A DNA stretch of 63,192 bases from UBA3700 sp002372775 (GTDB lineage Bacteria; Bacillota; Clostridia; Christensenellales; UBA3700). The DNA lies in NCBI GenBank assembly GCA_946615965.1, contig CAMOIC010000003.1:1-63192 (forward strand). The letters run 5' to 3'. Shown piece by piece: positions 1-7,501 of the stretch. The notes under the pieces are model-generated. The model was not told where the DNA came from, did no database searches, and was given only the letters and a program-made list of their open reading frames with translations. Within the stretch, counting starts at the first letter, position 1, and every line of letters starts with the position of its first letter. The translations under genes were made by a program, and so were the position numbers.

Positions 1-56
1 TACGATACAATGATACACTATTTTATTCTAAATCGCAAAATAAATATAATATAAAG

Positions 57-92
57 AAAAAAACTACGTCCCTGATATTTGCAGAGACGTAG
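57..92 (-). terminator. Intrinsic terminator after the DUF7674-like gene
   Basis: An 11-bp stem (64-74 with 82-92, one mismatch) and a 7-base loop are followed, on the minus strand, by a run of seven T (57-63). It lies just downstream of the minus-strand gene ending at 110 and would end the accessory-block transcript. Bases 1-56 hold nothing recognisable. Confidence 0.75.
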
Positions 93-109
93 CACTAATA
101 ACAATGTAC

Positions 110-457
110 TTAAACTTCTATCTCGTCATATTCCTTACGAGTTAGAGGCAGCAAATAATCCACAATAATATCCGCATACTCACTACATTTTAGATTTTCA
201 AGAATACCAACCACTATAACATTTGTTGCATACTCATCATTTTTTGAATATATTTCTTCTATCGTTTCACAAATATACGCAATCTTTTTGTAATCTTTTT
301 TACCCAACACTTTTCTAATATATTCCATCAGCACATCTTCTACCACCAAGAAAGATCCCGTGTCCAAGCCATCTTGCCATTCAGTATAAGTATCAAAATC
401 CTTTTTTATTTCAGGGAACTTTGTTAGTAATAATTCATTTAATTCTCTTTCCGTCAT
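110..457 (-). CDS. DUF7674-like protein, probable immunity protein
   Basis: A 115-residue acidic, helical, cytoplasmic protein with no signal peptide. The opening (a Phe-Pro-Glu-Ile segment, then Trp-Gln-Asp-Gly-Leu and a Val-Glu-Asp-Val-Leu block) resembles DUF7674 proteins, often found as immunity proteins beside polymorphic toxins; this match is from memory. A good Shine–Dalgarno (AAGGAG) sits inside the last codons of the upstream toxin-like gene, with two bases between that gene's TAG and this ATG, so the two are probably translated together. That arrangement is what a toxin–immunity pair shows. The role as immunity protein is inferred from this context; a free-standing regulator or an orphan cannot be excluded. 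Confidence 0.6.
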   Translation of the reverse strand: MTERELNELLLTKFPEIKKDFDTYTEWQDGLDTGSFLVVEDVLMEYIRKVLGKKDYKKIAYICETIEEIYSKNDEYATNVIVVGILENLKCSEYADIIVDYLLPLTRKEYDEIEV

Positions 458-459
458 AA

Positions 460-858
460 CTAATCTCCTTTTAAAGCATCTTCCAAATCATTCAATAATT
501 TTTGCAATACTAACTTGTCAGGATGATTTGGATTCTTTGAAATAATCTTTTTAATCTGATTGGCTCGTTCTTTCGCCTTTATTGCATGACCTTTTCCTGC
601 GATTGTTTTACCAGTTTGTTTTTCGTATTTTAATGCATCTGCAGTTCCACCATCACCAATCTTCGCACCGGGCCTGTACAATTCTTTTATTATTTTCTTT
701 GTAATATCTTCTTGAGCTTGAGACAATAATTCTTTTCCTACTGCACTCATGCTATCGGTCTCTAGTTCAAGAAGGGCTCTTTCTCCTTTCCCAACAGGAA
801 CATTACTATTAGTGGATTTAACAACAACTCCAAAAAGCGGATTTCTACCCTTCATCAT
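460..858 (-). CDS. Polymorphic-toxin C-terminal domain-like protein
   Basis: About 132 residues. The C-terminal 80 carry the block GAKIGDGGTADAL, then TGKTIAGKGHAIKAKERA, then a charged Leu-rich helix; this resembles the final domain of WapA/RHS-type and related polymorphic toxins. The N-terminal 50 residues have no secretion signal, so this is either a detached toxin cassette or a domestic protein using the same fold. I chose the ATG at 858 (or the next one, 855) because AAAGGAGG lies directly upstream; an open frame continues to 897 without a ribosome-binding site. It overlaps the upstream DUF4417 gene by 14 bases and is followed two bases later by a probable immunity gene. The activity is not identifiable from sequence alone. 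Confidence 0.55.
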   Translation of the reverse strand: MMKGRNPLFGVVVKSTNSNVPVGKGERALLELETDSMSAVGKELLSQAQEDITKKIIKELYRPGAKIGDGGTADALKYEKQTGKTIAGKGHAIKAKERANQIKKIISKNPNHPDKLVLQKLLNDLEDALKGD

Positions 859-1549
859 TATCCTCCTTTGAAAGTTTACGCATTCTATCTTTTGCATTTT
901 CTTTCATCGTATAGGAATCATATTGATAAATTGGTATTCCCTTTTCTTTGACATAGCCAAACATTTCGTCATATACAGGTCCATACACACATATCCCACT
1001 TGGTTTTAATGTATCCACGATTATCTTTACTTGCATAGCAAATAAATATCTATTTGATAGCAATTTTGAAAAACCGTTCGTCCCAATAGATATTAGCGTA
1101 TGCTGCGGATAAGCTTCCAATGATGTTAATGTTCTATTGTCTCCTAACCTAACATTAGGGATTATCTTAAACCCTAGTTTGCCATAATAATAAGTTATGC
1201 CTAGATTTAACCCAATCTGGCTTCTTTGCACCCATATTGGCATATTATTGTACGGAGATGCATCTAATCCAATAATACACATATATGGCCTTAATTTTTC
1301 TACATATCCTTTCGGGTTTCCAAGGATAGGCTGAAAACCTATATCAGAACAATAGAAACTCATACCTGTGTTTTCAGGATTAACAACATCCTGTCTTCTA
1401 TCCCACTGTATTATTTCTTTCGGTGGCTCAGTGGCTACCATCCATTCCTCAATTTTTGGATAATTATCCGTCTTTGTACGTTCAGCGCCAGCAATGAGGT
1501 ACGCTAGATGAACGTCCCTTACATAGGGAGTTTTACTCTTTTTGATCAT
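845..1549 (-). CDS. DUF4417 family protein
   Basis: A 234-residue protein resembling DUF4417, a family common on phages, plasmids and islands and of unknown function. Visible family-like blocks are the central region around residues 90-110 (GLDASPYNNMP), a Gly-rich stretch followed by KIIPNVRLGD (about 129-138), a conserved-looking ISIGTNG segment, and a Pro-Ser-Gly-Ile-Cys-Val-Tyr-Gly strand (about 183-190). No signal peptide or membrane segment. An AAGGAG box lies about 8 bases before the ATG. It is the first gene of a three-gene overlapping unit with the toxin-like and immunity-like genes. Its place next to a toxin module suggests mobile-element ancestry, but no integrase is present. Confidence 0.65.
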   Translation of the reverse strand: MIKKSKTPYVRDVHLAYLIAGAERTKTDNYPKIEEWMVATEPPKEIIQWDRRQDVVNPENTGMSFYCSDIGFQPILGNPKGYVEKLRPYMCIIGLDASPYNNMPIWVQRSQIGLNLGITYYYGKLGFKIIPNVRLGDNRTLTSLEAYPQHTLISIGTNGFSKLLSNRYLFAMQVKIIVDTLKPSGICVYGPVYDEMFGYVKEKGIPIYQYDSYTMKENAKDRMRKLSKEDNDEG

Positions 1550-1577
1550 GAACAGATCTCCTTTGAAATATATTTCG

Positions 1578-1607
1578 TTGAATATATAAAAGAAATCGTG
1601 TTATAAT
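1578..1607 (+). promoter_or_regulatory. Predicted promoter of a small plus-strand RNA
   Basis: TTGAAT (1578-1583), an 18-base spacer and a perfect TATAAT (1602-1607) face right, although both neighbouring genes are on the minus strand. The only thing downstream before the next gene is a terminator hairpin, so the promoter appears to serve a transcript of about 65 bases. Confidence 0.45.
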
Positions 1608-1613
1608 TCTTAT

Positions 1614-1679
1614 ACTACTAAGAGAATCTTTAACGATTCCAGGCACCTGACTATTCCCGTAGTTGGGTGTCTCTTTTTT
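1614..1679 (+). ncRNA. Candidate structured small RNA ending in an intrinsic terminator
   Basis: Between two minus-strand genes lies a plus-strand promoter followed by two hairpins. The first is a 5-bp stem (1624-1628 with 1635-1639). The second is a 13-bp stem with three G-U pairs (1641-1653 with 1660-1672, loop TTCCCG) followed by six T (1674-1679). AGAG at 1621-1624 can pair with CTCT at 1671-1674 to close both hairpins, as an alternative to the ends of the individual stems. There is no open reading frame of note inside. On the minus strand the second hairpin has no T run, so it is not a terminator for the XRE gene. The RNA family is not recognised. Possible roles are a regulator of the neighbouring toxin module or a phage-defence RNA; both are guesses. 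Confidence 0.4.
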
Positions 1680-1697
1680 ATATATCTTTCGACCTAA

Positions 1698-2435
1698 TTA
1701 AAATGGCAAATTCTTGTAGTGGTATTCATCTGATTCACCAAGATAGTCTATCAAGAACTTACTTGTGCTATAGTCTAAAGACAATCTATTTCCAGAATTT
1801 TCTGCAGCCTCATATAGATTTATGATTACTGAGTCCAGTTCTGATGGTTCATTTTCTTTGTAAATGCATAGTTTATCAACTTCAGTTTTATCTCCATTCT
1901 CAAATAAAAGATATGTCTCAATTACTATTTTTTGAGTCTCTGTGTCCTTCAACCTAACCATAGCAAGATATGCATTCATTTTAATCTCTAATACATATGA
2001 ATCTCCCGCATAATCAACTTGATATGGTAAATCAAATTTTGAGTGATACTCTATTTCCCATTTTCGATCACTCCCAGTCAAAGCATTTGCAATATGTCCC
2101 CTGTTATCATTAAGCATAGCTTCAGGCTCTCTTTCCCACTGACATACACCTTCAATAGTATCTAAAAGAATTTTTTCAAAAAAAGAACTAACTATTATTT
2201 CATCATCATTTAATTTGTTACAATCCGTATTATTAAGATAATCAACACTCGTTTTCAAATATTCAGCTATACCAAACATGATGTCTGCATTAATATTTTT
2301 TCTAGATTCATCATATCTCAGTTTGGACAAATAACCAGCACTAACACCTATAGCACTTTCTATATCGTTTATTTTTAAATTTTTCTTTTTAGCAAGATAA
2401 AAAACATTTTCCAAAAAACAATCTTTTTTAAACAT
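1698..2435 (-). CDS. XRE-type helix-turn-helix protein
   Basis: A 245-residue protein. Residues about 8-68 read as an XRE/Cro-type helix-turn-helix: a helix containing NVFYLAKKKNL, then INDIESAIGVSAGYLSKLR, and an end typical of repressors (MFGIAEYLKTSVDYLN). The remaining 175 residues form an unrecognised domain rich in beta strands and acidic residues, possibly a sensing or dimerisation module. AAGGA precedes the ATG by about 9 bases and a promoter-like element lies just upstream. It is probably a DNA-binding regulator of the surrounding accessory genes; targets are not visible. Confidence 0.7.
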   Translation of the reverse strand: MFKKDCFLENVFYLAKKKNLKINDIESAIGVSAGYLSKLRYDESRKNINADIMFGIAEYLKTSVDYLNNTDCNKLNDDEIIVSSFFEKILLDTIEGVCQWEREPEAMLNDNRGHIANALTGSDRKWEIEYHSKFDLPYQVDYAGDSYVLEIKMNAYLAMVRLKDTETQKIVIETYLLFENGDKTEVDKLCIYKENEPSELDSVIINLYEAAENSGNRLSLDYSTSKFLIDYLGESDEYHYKNLPF

Positions 2436-2461
2436 ACTATCATCCTTCTGTTCATTTACTA

Positions 2462-2489
2462 TTTATATAGTATCACAGAAAAATGACAA
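2462..2489 (-). promoter_or_regulatory. Predicted promoter of the XRE gene
   Basis: On the minus strand TTGTCA (2484-2489), 16 bases, then TATAAA (2462-2467), about 26 bases before the start codon. Several TGTCA/TTTACA half-repeats lie upstream in 2484-2570 and could be operator sites for autoregulation, but no clean palindrome was found. Confidence 0.35.
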
Positions 2490-2588
2490 ACGCAACCGTA
2501 TGTCCATCGTTACGTTCTGACAGGTTTACAGATTTGTCAACCAAATGGTTTACATAAGTGTAAAATATAATTCCCTAGAAAAAATAAT

Positions 2589-2990
2589 CTATTTATCTAA
2601 TTTTTTTAACGCCTCTAGCCACCTTGCAATACTACCATTTTCAACATGCTTACAAAAGTTACCTGATTCAAAATGATCTGTTCTTACAGCAGCCACTATT
2701 AATGAGAACAAGAAAATATCATCTGCATTCTCAATCTTTGCCTTCTCCATTGAGCGAGTTTCCCATTCAATTTTGTGTTCTTGAAGATGCTTAAAATAGT
2801 TATCTCCATCTAGCTCTTTATTGTTTGAAACAAGACTCTCTACATCGTTCATAAAACGAGCATTTAAATCCTTGTAATAAACCTCAAAATCGTGACCTGG
2901 ATTTTTAGATAATGGATGATTCTCAATATAAGCTTTTAAATCTATAGATTTATATTCTTGCAAATACTTAGTAATTTGAGCATATTTCAT
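2589..2990 (-). CDS. DUF6508-like hypothetical protein
   Basis: About 133 residues. The C-terminal segment (LIVAAVRTDHFESGNF, then VENGSIARWLEAL) looks like the conserved core of DUF6508, where an Arg-x-x-x-Phe-x-x-Gly motif is followed by a Gly-x-Ile-x-x-x-Leu helix. The family has no known function and is common in islands and as stand-alone genes. The start chosen is the ATG at 2990, placed 9 bases after AGGGG; an ATG two codons earlier (2996) sits too close to the same box. No signal peptide or membrane segment. It is a single gene followed by the XRE gene on the same strand. Confidence 0.55.
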   Translation of the reverse strand: MKYAQITKYLQEYKSIDLKAYIENHPLSKNPGHDFEVYYKDLNARFMNDVESLVSNNKELDGDNYFKHLQEHKIEWETRSMEKAKIENADDIFLFSLIVAAVRTDHFESGNFCKHVENGSIARWLEALKKLDK

Positions 2991-3180
2991 AAACATTTTC
3001 CCCTATCAAATTTTATGATTTTTGCACACTAGAAAACATGAGTTTTTAAATAAAAATTCTCTTCTTTAAAAACGATAACCTTTAACTTGTCTTGTATCAT
3101 ATCTAGCATCGTAATTATTATAACATTGTTTATTACATTATTTAAGATGAAAAAATAATAAAAATACTATATTATTTTGC

Positions 3181-3210
3181 TTTACATCATAAAATCTATT
3201 GTGCTATTAT
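3181..3210 (+). promoter_or_regulatory. Predicted promoter of the asd–dapA–dapB operon
   Basis: TTTACA (3181-3186), an 18-base spacer and TATTAT (3205-3210) place transcription start near 3217, at the 5' edge of the lysine riboswitch. The stretch 2991-3180 upstream holds no gene, only AT-rich DNA. Confidence 0.5.
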
Positions 3211-3216
3211 CTTGTC

Positions 3217-3385
3217 AGTTTATAGAGGCGCGATTCCTATTAGTATTTGGAATAATACTTCAAGAGGTACCAAAGAAAGGAGCTATCGCCGAAGTGAAGT
3301 TGAATCTTGAATTAGACTTACGCTGGGTATAAGGTGAACAACTTTATAACTGTCATCCATAAAAGGATGGAGTGCTTTAAGCTAC
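3217..3385 (+). promoter_or_regulatory. Lysine riboswitch (L box)
   Basis: The leader carries the characteristic L-box blocks in order: AGAGGCGCGAT at 3224-3234, AAGAGGTACC, AAAGGAGCTATCGCCGAAG with the invariant GCCGAAG, CGCTGGG, and AACTGTCATCC near the 3' end, closing with GGATGGAGTGC. Between them are paired arms such as the AGTTGAATC/GACTTACGCT region. Known L boxes bind free lysine in a five-helix junction and repress the downstream gene. Here the aptamer is followed by an intrinsic terminator and then asd–dapA–dapB, so high lysine should terminate transcription before asd. Confidence 0.93.
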
Positions 3386-3411
3386 TATCAAAGAATTATA
3401 ATAATTATTTG

Positions 3412-3445
3412 TGGTGCATCTATAAACTGATGCATCATTTTTTTT
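3412..3445 (+). terminator. Riboswitch-controlled terminator before asd
   Basis: A 9-bp stem (3412-3420 with 3429-3437, one G-U pair), an 8-base loop and eight T (3438-3445). It lies between the L box and the asd ribosome-binding site, where an expression-platform terminator is expected. Confidence 0.88.
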
Positions 3446-3484
3446 ACAATAAAAATAAAATTTTGGTCAAAAGGAGACTTAAAA

Positions 3485-4513
3485 ATGAGAAAATACAATA
3501 TTGCTGTAGTAGGCGCAACAGGTATGGTAGGAAGCAAATTCCTAGAAGTATTAACAGAAAAGCAACTTCCAGTAGAAAATTATTATTTATTTGCATCAGC
3601 AAAGTCTGCTGGTAAGGTTATCAATTTCATGGGCAAAGATCATACAGTTATCGAATTAACTGATGAAAATATTAATGCATTAAAGGGAAAGGTTGATATT
3701 GCCCTATTCTCTGCTGGTGGTAAGACATCAGAAAGATTTGCTCCAGTATTTGCTTCAATCGGAACTGTAGTTATCGATAACTCAGCTCAATGGAGAATGG
3801 ATCCAAAGGTTCCTCTAGTAGTTCCTGAGGTTAACCCTCAAGATATTACATGGAACAATGGTATCATTGCTAACCCTAACTGCTCTACAATTCAAGCAAT
3901 GGTTTTATTAAAACCTTTATATGATGCTTTCGGTTTAAAGAGAGTTATATATTCAACATACCAAGCTGTATCAGGTGCTGGTGTTGCTGGATACAATGAT
4001 TTATTAGAAGGATTAAAGGCTTTCGTTAATGGCGAAAAGTATGAAACAAAGAAGTTCCCATATCAAATCGCTAACAACTGTCTTCCACACATTGACGTAT
4101 TCATGGATAATGGTTACACAAAGGAAGAAATGAAGATGGTTAACGAAACAAAGAAGATTCTTGGAGATGACAAGATTAAGGTTACAGCTACTTGCGTAAG
4201 AGTTCCTGTATTAAACTCTCACTCTGAATCTATCAACGTTGAATTCAACAAGCCAGTTACAAAGGAAGCTATTTTAAAGGTTCTTGAAAATGCTCCTGGT
4301 TTAAAGATTGTTGACGATGTAGCAAACAATGTATATCCAATGCCAATCAATTCAACAGGTTCAGATATTACATTAGTTGGACGTATTCGTATCGATGATA
4401 CAGTAGATAGCGGAGCTAACTTCTGGGTATGCGCAGACAACATCAGAAAGGGTGCTGCTTCTAACGCTGTACAAATCGCTGAATACATGATCAACAACAA
4501 CATGATTAAATAA
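3485..4513 (+). CDS. asd: Aspartate-semialdehyde dehydrogenase
   Basis: A 342-residue cytoplasmic enzyme that reduces aspartyl phosphate to aspartate semialdehyde with NADPH, the branch point to lysine/diaminopimelate, threonine and methionine. The N-terminal Rossmann loop is GATGMVG (10-16). The catalytic Cys lies in NPNCSTIQ (C133). The full family length is present and the C-terminal dimerisation half is intact. The ATG follows AGGAG by about 8 bases. It is the first gene of the operon behind the lysine riboswitch, with dapA 26 bases downstream, so its main role here is diaminopimelate and lysine synthesis for cell wall and protein. Confidence 0.96.
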   Translation: MRKYNIAVVGATGMVGSKFLEVLTEKQLPVENYYLFASAKSAGKVINFMGKDHTVIELTDENINALKGKVDIALFSAGGKTSERFAPVFASIGTVVIDNSAQWRMDPKVPLVVPEVNPQDITWNNGIIANPNCSTIQAMVLLKPLYDAFGLKRVIYSTYQAVSGAGVAGYNDLLEGLKAFVNGEKYETKKFPYQIANNCLPHIDVFMDNGYTKEEMKMVNETKKILGDDKIKVTATCVRVPVLNSHSESINVEFNKPVTKEAILKVLENAPGLKIVDDVANNVYPMPINSTGSDITLVGRIRIDDTVDSGANFWVCADNIRKGAASNAVQIAEYMINNNMIK

Positions 4514-4539
4514 GTTAATAAAAGAGGTTATATAAATTT

Positions 4540-5415
4540 ATGTTTAAAGGTACTGCAACTGCATTAATCACTCCATTCACAGAAGACGGGATTGATTTCG
4601 CAGGATTTGAAAAATTAATCGAATACCAAATTTCTAATGGAATTGATGCCCTACTTTTCCTAGGCACAACAGGTGAACCACCTACAATGACTAGCGAAGA
4701 AAAGGAAGCCATCATGAAGTTTGCTATCAAAACAGTAAATCATAGAGTTCCAGTAATTTTTGGTACAGGTTCAAACTGCACTAAGACTGCAATTGAAAAC
4801 ACAATTCACGCAGCAGAACTTGGAGCTGACGCAGCTCTAGTTGTTACTCCTTTCTACAACAAGTGTACACAAGAAGGTTTATACCTACACTACAAAGCAA
4901 TTTGTGAAGCTTCTTCAATTCCAGTTATCGCATACAACGTTCCAGGAAGAACAGGTGTTAATATTCTTCCTGAAACATTAAAGAAGATGACTACTATTAA
5001 GAATCTTTGCGGTATTAAAGATGCTTGTGGCAAGCCAGAACAAATCGTTGAAATGGCTAAGGCTGTTCAAGGAACACAAGTTAATTATTATTCTGGTGAT
5101 GATGATAGAGTTTTATTAGCTATGGAAAATGGCGGTAAAGGTTTAATCTCTGTTGCTTCAAACATTCAACCAAAACAAATTGGTTCAATCGTTAAAGATT
5201 GTTTAAATGGAAACTTCGATAGTGCTACTGCTACATTTGAAAAGTACAAAGATTTTATTGCTGGATTATTCTACGAGGTAAATCCTATTCCTGTTAAGTA
5301 TGCAGCTTACAAGTTAGGTTTCTGTAAGAATATCCTAAGATTACCTCTTACTCCAATGAGTGCAGATAAGGCAGAAAAATTAGAAGCCTTAATGAAAGAT
5401 TTAAAGATTATATAG
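4540..5415 (+). CDS. dapA: 4-hydroxy-tetrahydrodipicolinate synthase
   Basis: A 291-residue TIM-barrel enzyme condensing pyruvate with aspartate semialdehyde. Motifs: GTTGEP (42-47) at the substrate site, AYNVPGRTG (131-139) with the catalytic Tyr132, and the Schiff-base Lys160 in GIKDACG. Length is typical. A GAGG box lies about 11 bases before the ATG. It lies between asd and dapB in the riboswitch-controlled operon. Homologous lyases (N-acetylneuraminate lyase type) share the fold, but the context and motifs favour DapA. Confidence 0.96.
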   Translation: MFKGTATALITPFTEDGIDFAGFEKLIEYQISNGIDALLFLGTTGEPPTMTSEEKEAIMKFAIKTVNHRVPVIFGTGSNCTKTAIENTIHAAELGADAALVVTPFYNKCTQEGLYLHYKAICEASSIPVIAYNVPGRTGVNILPETLKKMTTIKNLCGIKDACGKPEQIVEMAKAVQGTQVNYYSGDDDRVLLAMENGGKGLISVASNIQPKQIGSIVKDCLNGNFDSATATFEKYKDFIAGLFYEVNPIPVKYAAYKLGFCKNILRLPLTPMSADKAEKLEALMKDLKII

Positions 5416-5420
5416 GTGAT

Positions 5421-6188
5421 ATGATGAATATTTTAGTTTATGGTATTGGTGGAAAAATGGGTCATAGTCTTGTTGAGTTAATCAACAATGATAGCGATGC
5501 TACTTTAGTAGGTGGCGTTGATAAGTTTGCTGATCCATCTAAATTCGATGTTCCTGTATTCAAATCAGCTAAGGATATCAATGTTAAAGTTGATGCTCTT
5601 ATCGATTTCTCAAGACCAGATGCTTTAGATGACATTTTAGAATATGCCACAAAGAATAAGGTTCCAGCAGTTCTATGCACTACTGGTTACACAAAGGAAC
5701 AAGATGCACAAGTATTAGAAGCATCAAAAATCATCCCTATCTTTAGATCAAGCAATATGAGTGTTGGCATCAATGTTCTAATCGCTCTTTGCAGAAGCGC
5801 TGCTAAGGTTCTTAAAGAAGATGTTGAAATTGAAATCGTTGAACAACACCACAACTTAAAAGTTGATGCTCCATCAGGAACAGCTATCTCTATTGCTGAT
5901 GCTATTAATGAAGAATACAACAATAGCAAATTCTTCACATATGGTAGACATGATAAGAACAAGAGAAGAGAAAGAAACGAAATCGGTATCCACGCTATCA
6001 GAGGTGGTACAATCGTTGGTAAACATGATGTTATGTTTATTGGACAAGATGAAATCGTTACTGTTGCTCATGAAGCTCAATCTAAACTTGTATTTGCTAA
6101 AGGCGCAGTTAAAGCTGCTAAGTTCTTAACAACAGTTACAGAACCTAAGATTTACAACATGCAAGATTTAGTTGCTACTATGATTTAA
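5421..6188 (+). CDS. dapB: 4-hydroxy-tetrahydrodipicolinate reductase
   Basis: About 254 residues; reduces the DapA product with NAD(P)H. The N-terminal nucleotide loop is GIGGKMG (8-14). The catalytic block EQHHNLKVDAPSGTA (141-155) contains the His pair and Lys of the family. Two adjacent ATG codons follow AGGTG, five bases after dapA stops; the second (5424) has the better spacing. It is the last gene of the operon and is followed by a strong terminator. lysC and the later dap genes are not in the window. Confidence 0.96.
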   Translation: MMNILVYGIGGKMGHSLVELINNDSDATLVGGVDKFADPSKFDVPVFKSAKDINVKVDALIDFSRPDALDDILEYATKNKVPAVLCTTGYTKEQDAQVLEASKIIPIFRSSNMSVGINVLIALCRSAAKVLKEDVEIEIVEQHHNLKVDAPSGTAISIADAINEEYNNSKFFTYGRHDKNKRRERNEIGIHAIRGGTIVGKHDVMFIGQDEIVTVAHEAQSKLVFAKGAVKAAKFLTTVTEPKIYNMQDLVATMI

Positions 6189-6210
6189 TTATTGTGATAA
6201 ACGATAAATT

Positions 6211-6238
6211 TGGAGACCATATGGTCTCCATTTTTTTT
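6211..6238 (+). terminator. Intrinsic terminator of the dap operon
   Basis: A perfect 8-bp stem (TGGAGACC with GGTCTCCA, 6211-6230) with a 4-base loop and eight T (6231-6238). The opposing minus-strand gene ends inside the T run at 6237; the same hairpin could weakly stop that transcript. Confidence 0.9.
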
Positions 6239-6782
6239 AACTGTTTCTTAAAAGATTATCTACTTGCTTATAGGCTTCATCATACTTTTGTTGCTCTAAT
6301 TTAACAAGCTCTTTATTCTTTTCAAATAGGTCTTCTAAATCATCATCTAGAACTACCCTACTATTTAAAACTTTAATATTGAATTCTTTTATTGCTCTTA
6401 GAGTTAATACTTCTTTCCATACAAATTCAGACTTGCTCTTTTTTGTATACTCTTTTCCATTAAGTTCATATTTATATGTTATTGAATAATAATTAACTTT
6501 AGCAGCAGATACATGCGTTTCATGAGATACGTAACTAGCCTTCACTAATTGGCCATTATTCTTTACTTTACTTCTTAAAAGATGGTTAATAAGAAACCAA
6601 ATAGTAGACAGCCAAGCAAGCACACCCATAACTGCAATAGCACCCGTTATTACATAACTTGCTACAGATGGATTCTCATAATAGCAGTAATAATATATAA
6701 AAAGACCACCCCCAACAGCTAGGGCTATTAGCCCTGCTAGGAATGGTCTTAAAATCAAAGATTTTAGTTTTTCTATTTTCAT
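6237..6782 (-). CDS. Two-pass membrane protein of unknown function
   Basis: A 181-residue protein with two membrane helices (about residues 12-32 and 40-65) followed by a cytoplasmic or external domain of about 110 residues. That domain has a beta-rich stretch (VNYYSITYKYELNGKEYTKKS) reminiscent of DUF3592-type proteins, then a charged, coiled-coil-like tail. It is not recognised with confidence. Its ATG overlaps the TAA of the upstream zinc-ribbon gene, so it appears to be the last gene of the dnaG–rpoD transcript. Confidence 0.6.
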   Translation of the reverse strand: MKIEKLKSLILRPFLAGLIALAVGGGLFIYYYCYYENPSVASYVITGAIAVMGVLAWLSTIWFLINHLLRSKVKNNGQLVKASYVSHETHVSAAKVNYYSITYKYELNGKEYTKKSKSEFVWKEVLTLRAIKEFNIKVLNSRVVLDDDLEDLFEKNKELVKLEQQKYDEAYKQVDNLLRNS

Positions 6783-7486
6783 TATTGCTTAAATACGATT
6801 CTTCCGCAGCTTGGGCACTTAGCGTATCCATCATCCATTACGTTCTTAAGTGCAGTAGCATTTAACTCAAGACCGCAACCACCACAGTTTTGTTCTCTTA
6901 GAGGAACAACAACTCTTGGCTTTTGAATAATATTTCTTGTTTCTTCATATAAAGCTACATCACTTGGATTCATAGAATCTCTAACAGCTTTAATCTTATC
7001 CTTTAATTCTGTCATCTTAGGCATAACAACTTGAGTATCAAATGTCTCTTTCTTTGCCTTTAGTTCATTTCTCTTAGCATCAACTTGAGCATATTGTTGC
7101 ATTGTAACATTTAATCTTTTAATAGAATCAGATAAAGCCATATTTAATTTCATAACTTCATTGCTAATTCCATTTAATGCATTCATATCGCCTTCTAAGC
7201 TTTGAGCCATATAAGATAATTGGTCTGCTGGAAGGTTTTGATACTTCTCTTCTAATGCTTCATTAATCTTATCATTGATAGCTTTAAATTTATTGTTAGC
7301 TTCGGCTAATTGTTTATATTGTGAGTTAATTGCAACAACATAACTATTAGCTTCATCCTTTAGTGCTGATCTTTTTTCCTTTATTTGATTATACTCAACA
7401 CAAATTGGTTCCTTGTTGTACTCATCTTGAAATTTAGCCGCACTAATATAAGCTTCTTGTAACTCTAAAATCTTTACTAAATTCAT
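6782..7486 (-). CDS. Coiled-coil zinc-ribbon protein (COG1579-like)
   Basis: A 234-residue protein. Residues about 10-190 form a long charged coiled coil; the C-terminus holds a four-Cys zinc ribbon (C201, C204, C224, C227) of the type found in COG1579 proteins. Family members are proposed to bind nucleic acid, but the function is not established. It sits 15 bases downstream of the Nif3-like gene, the usual position for this gene after trmK and nif3 in Bacillota. A purine-rich Shine–Dalgarno (AGGAG) precedes the ATG. Confidence 0.78.
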   Translation of the reverse strand: MNLVKILELQEAYISAAKFQDEYNKEPICVEYNQIKEKRSALKDEANSYVVAINSQYKQLAEANNKFKAINDKINEALEEKYQNLPADQLSYMAQSLEGDMNALNGISNEVMKLNMALSDSIKRLNVTMQQYAQVDAKRNELKAKKETFDTQVVMPKMTELKDKIKAVRDSMNPSDVALYEETRNIIQKPRVVVPLREQNCGGCGLELNATALKNVMDDGYAKCPSCGRIVFKQ

Positions 7487-7501
7487 TTTTATCTCCTCTT
7501 C

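Noticed and set aside
460..897. The toxin-like ORF beginning at 897 instead of 858
   Set aside because: The first 13 codons have no ribosome-binding site and would overlap further into DUF4417; AAAGGAGG supports the start at 858 or 855.
1..3000. An integrated prophage or genomic island with att sites
   Set aside because: DUF4417 and the XRE gene fit such an element, but no integrase, structural genes or direct repeats were seen at either edge, and the left edge is outside the window.
3334..3615. A 93-codon ORF running from the riboswitch into asd
   Set aside because: It covers the L-box and its terminator and overlaps the asd frame; the structure there is RNA, not protein.
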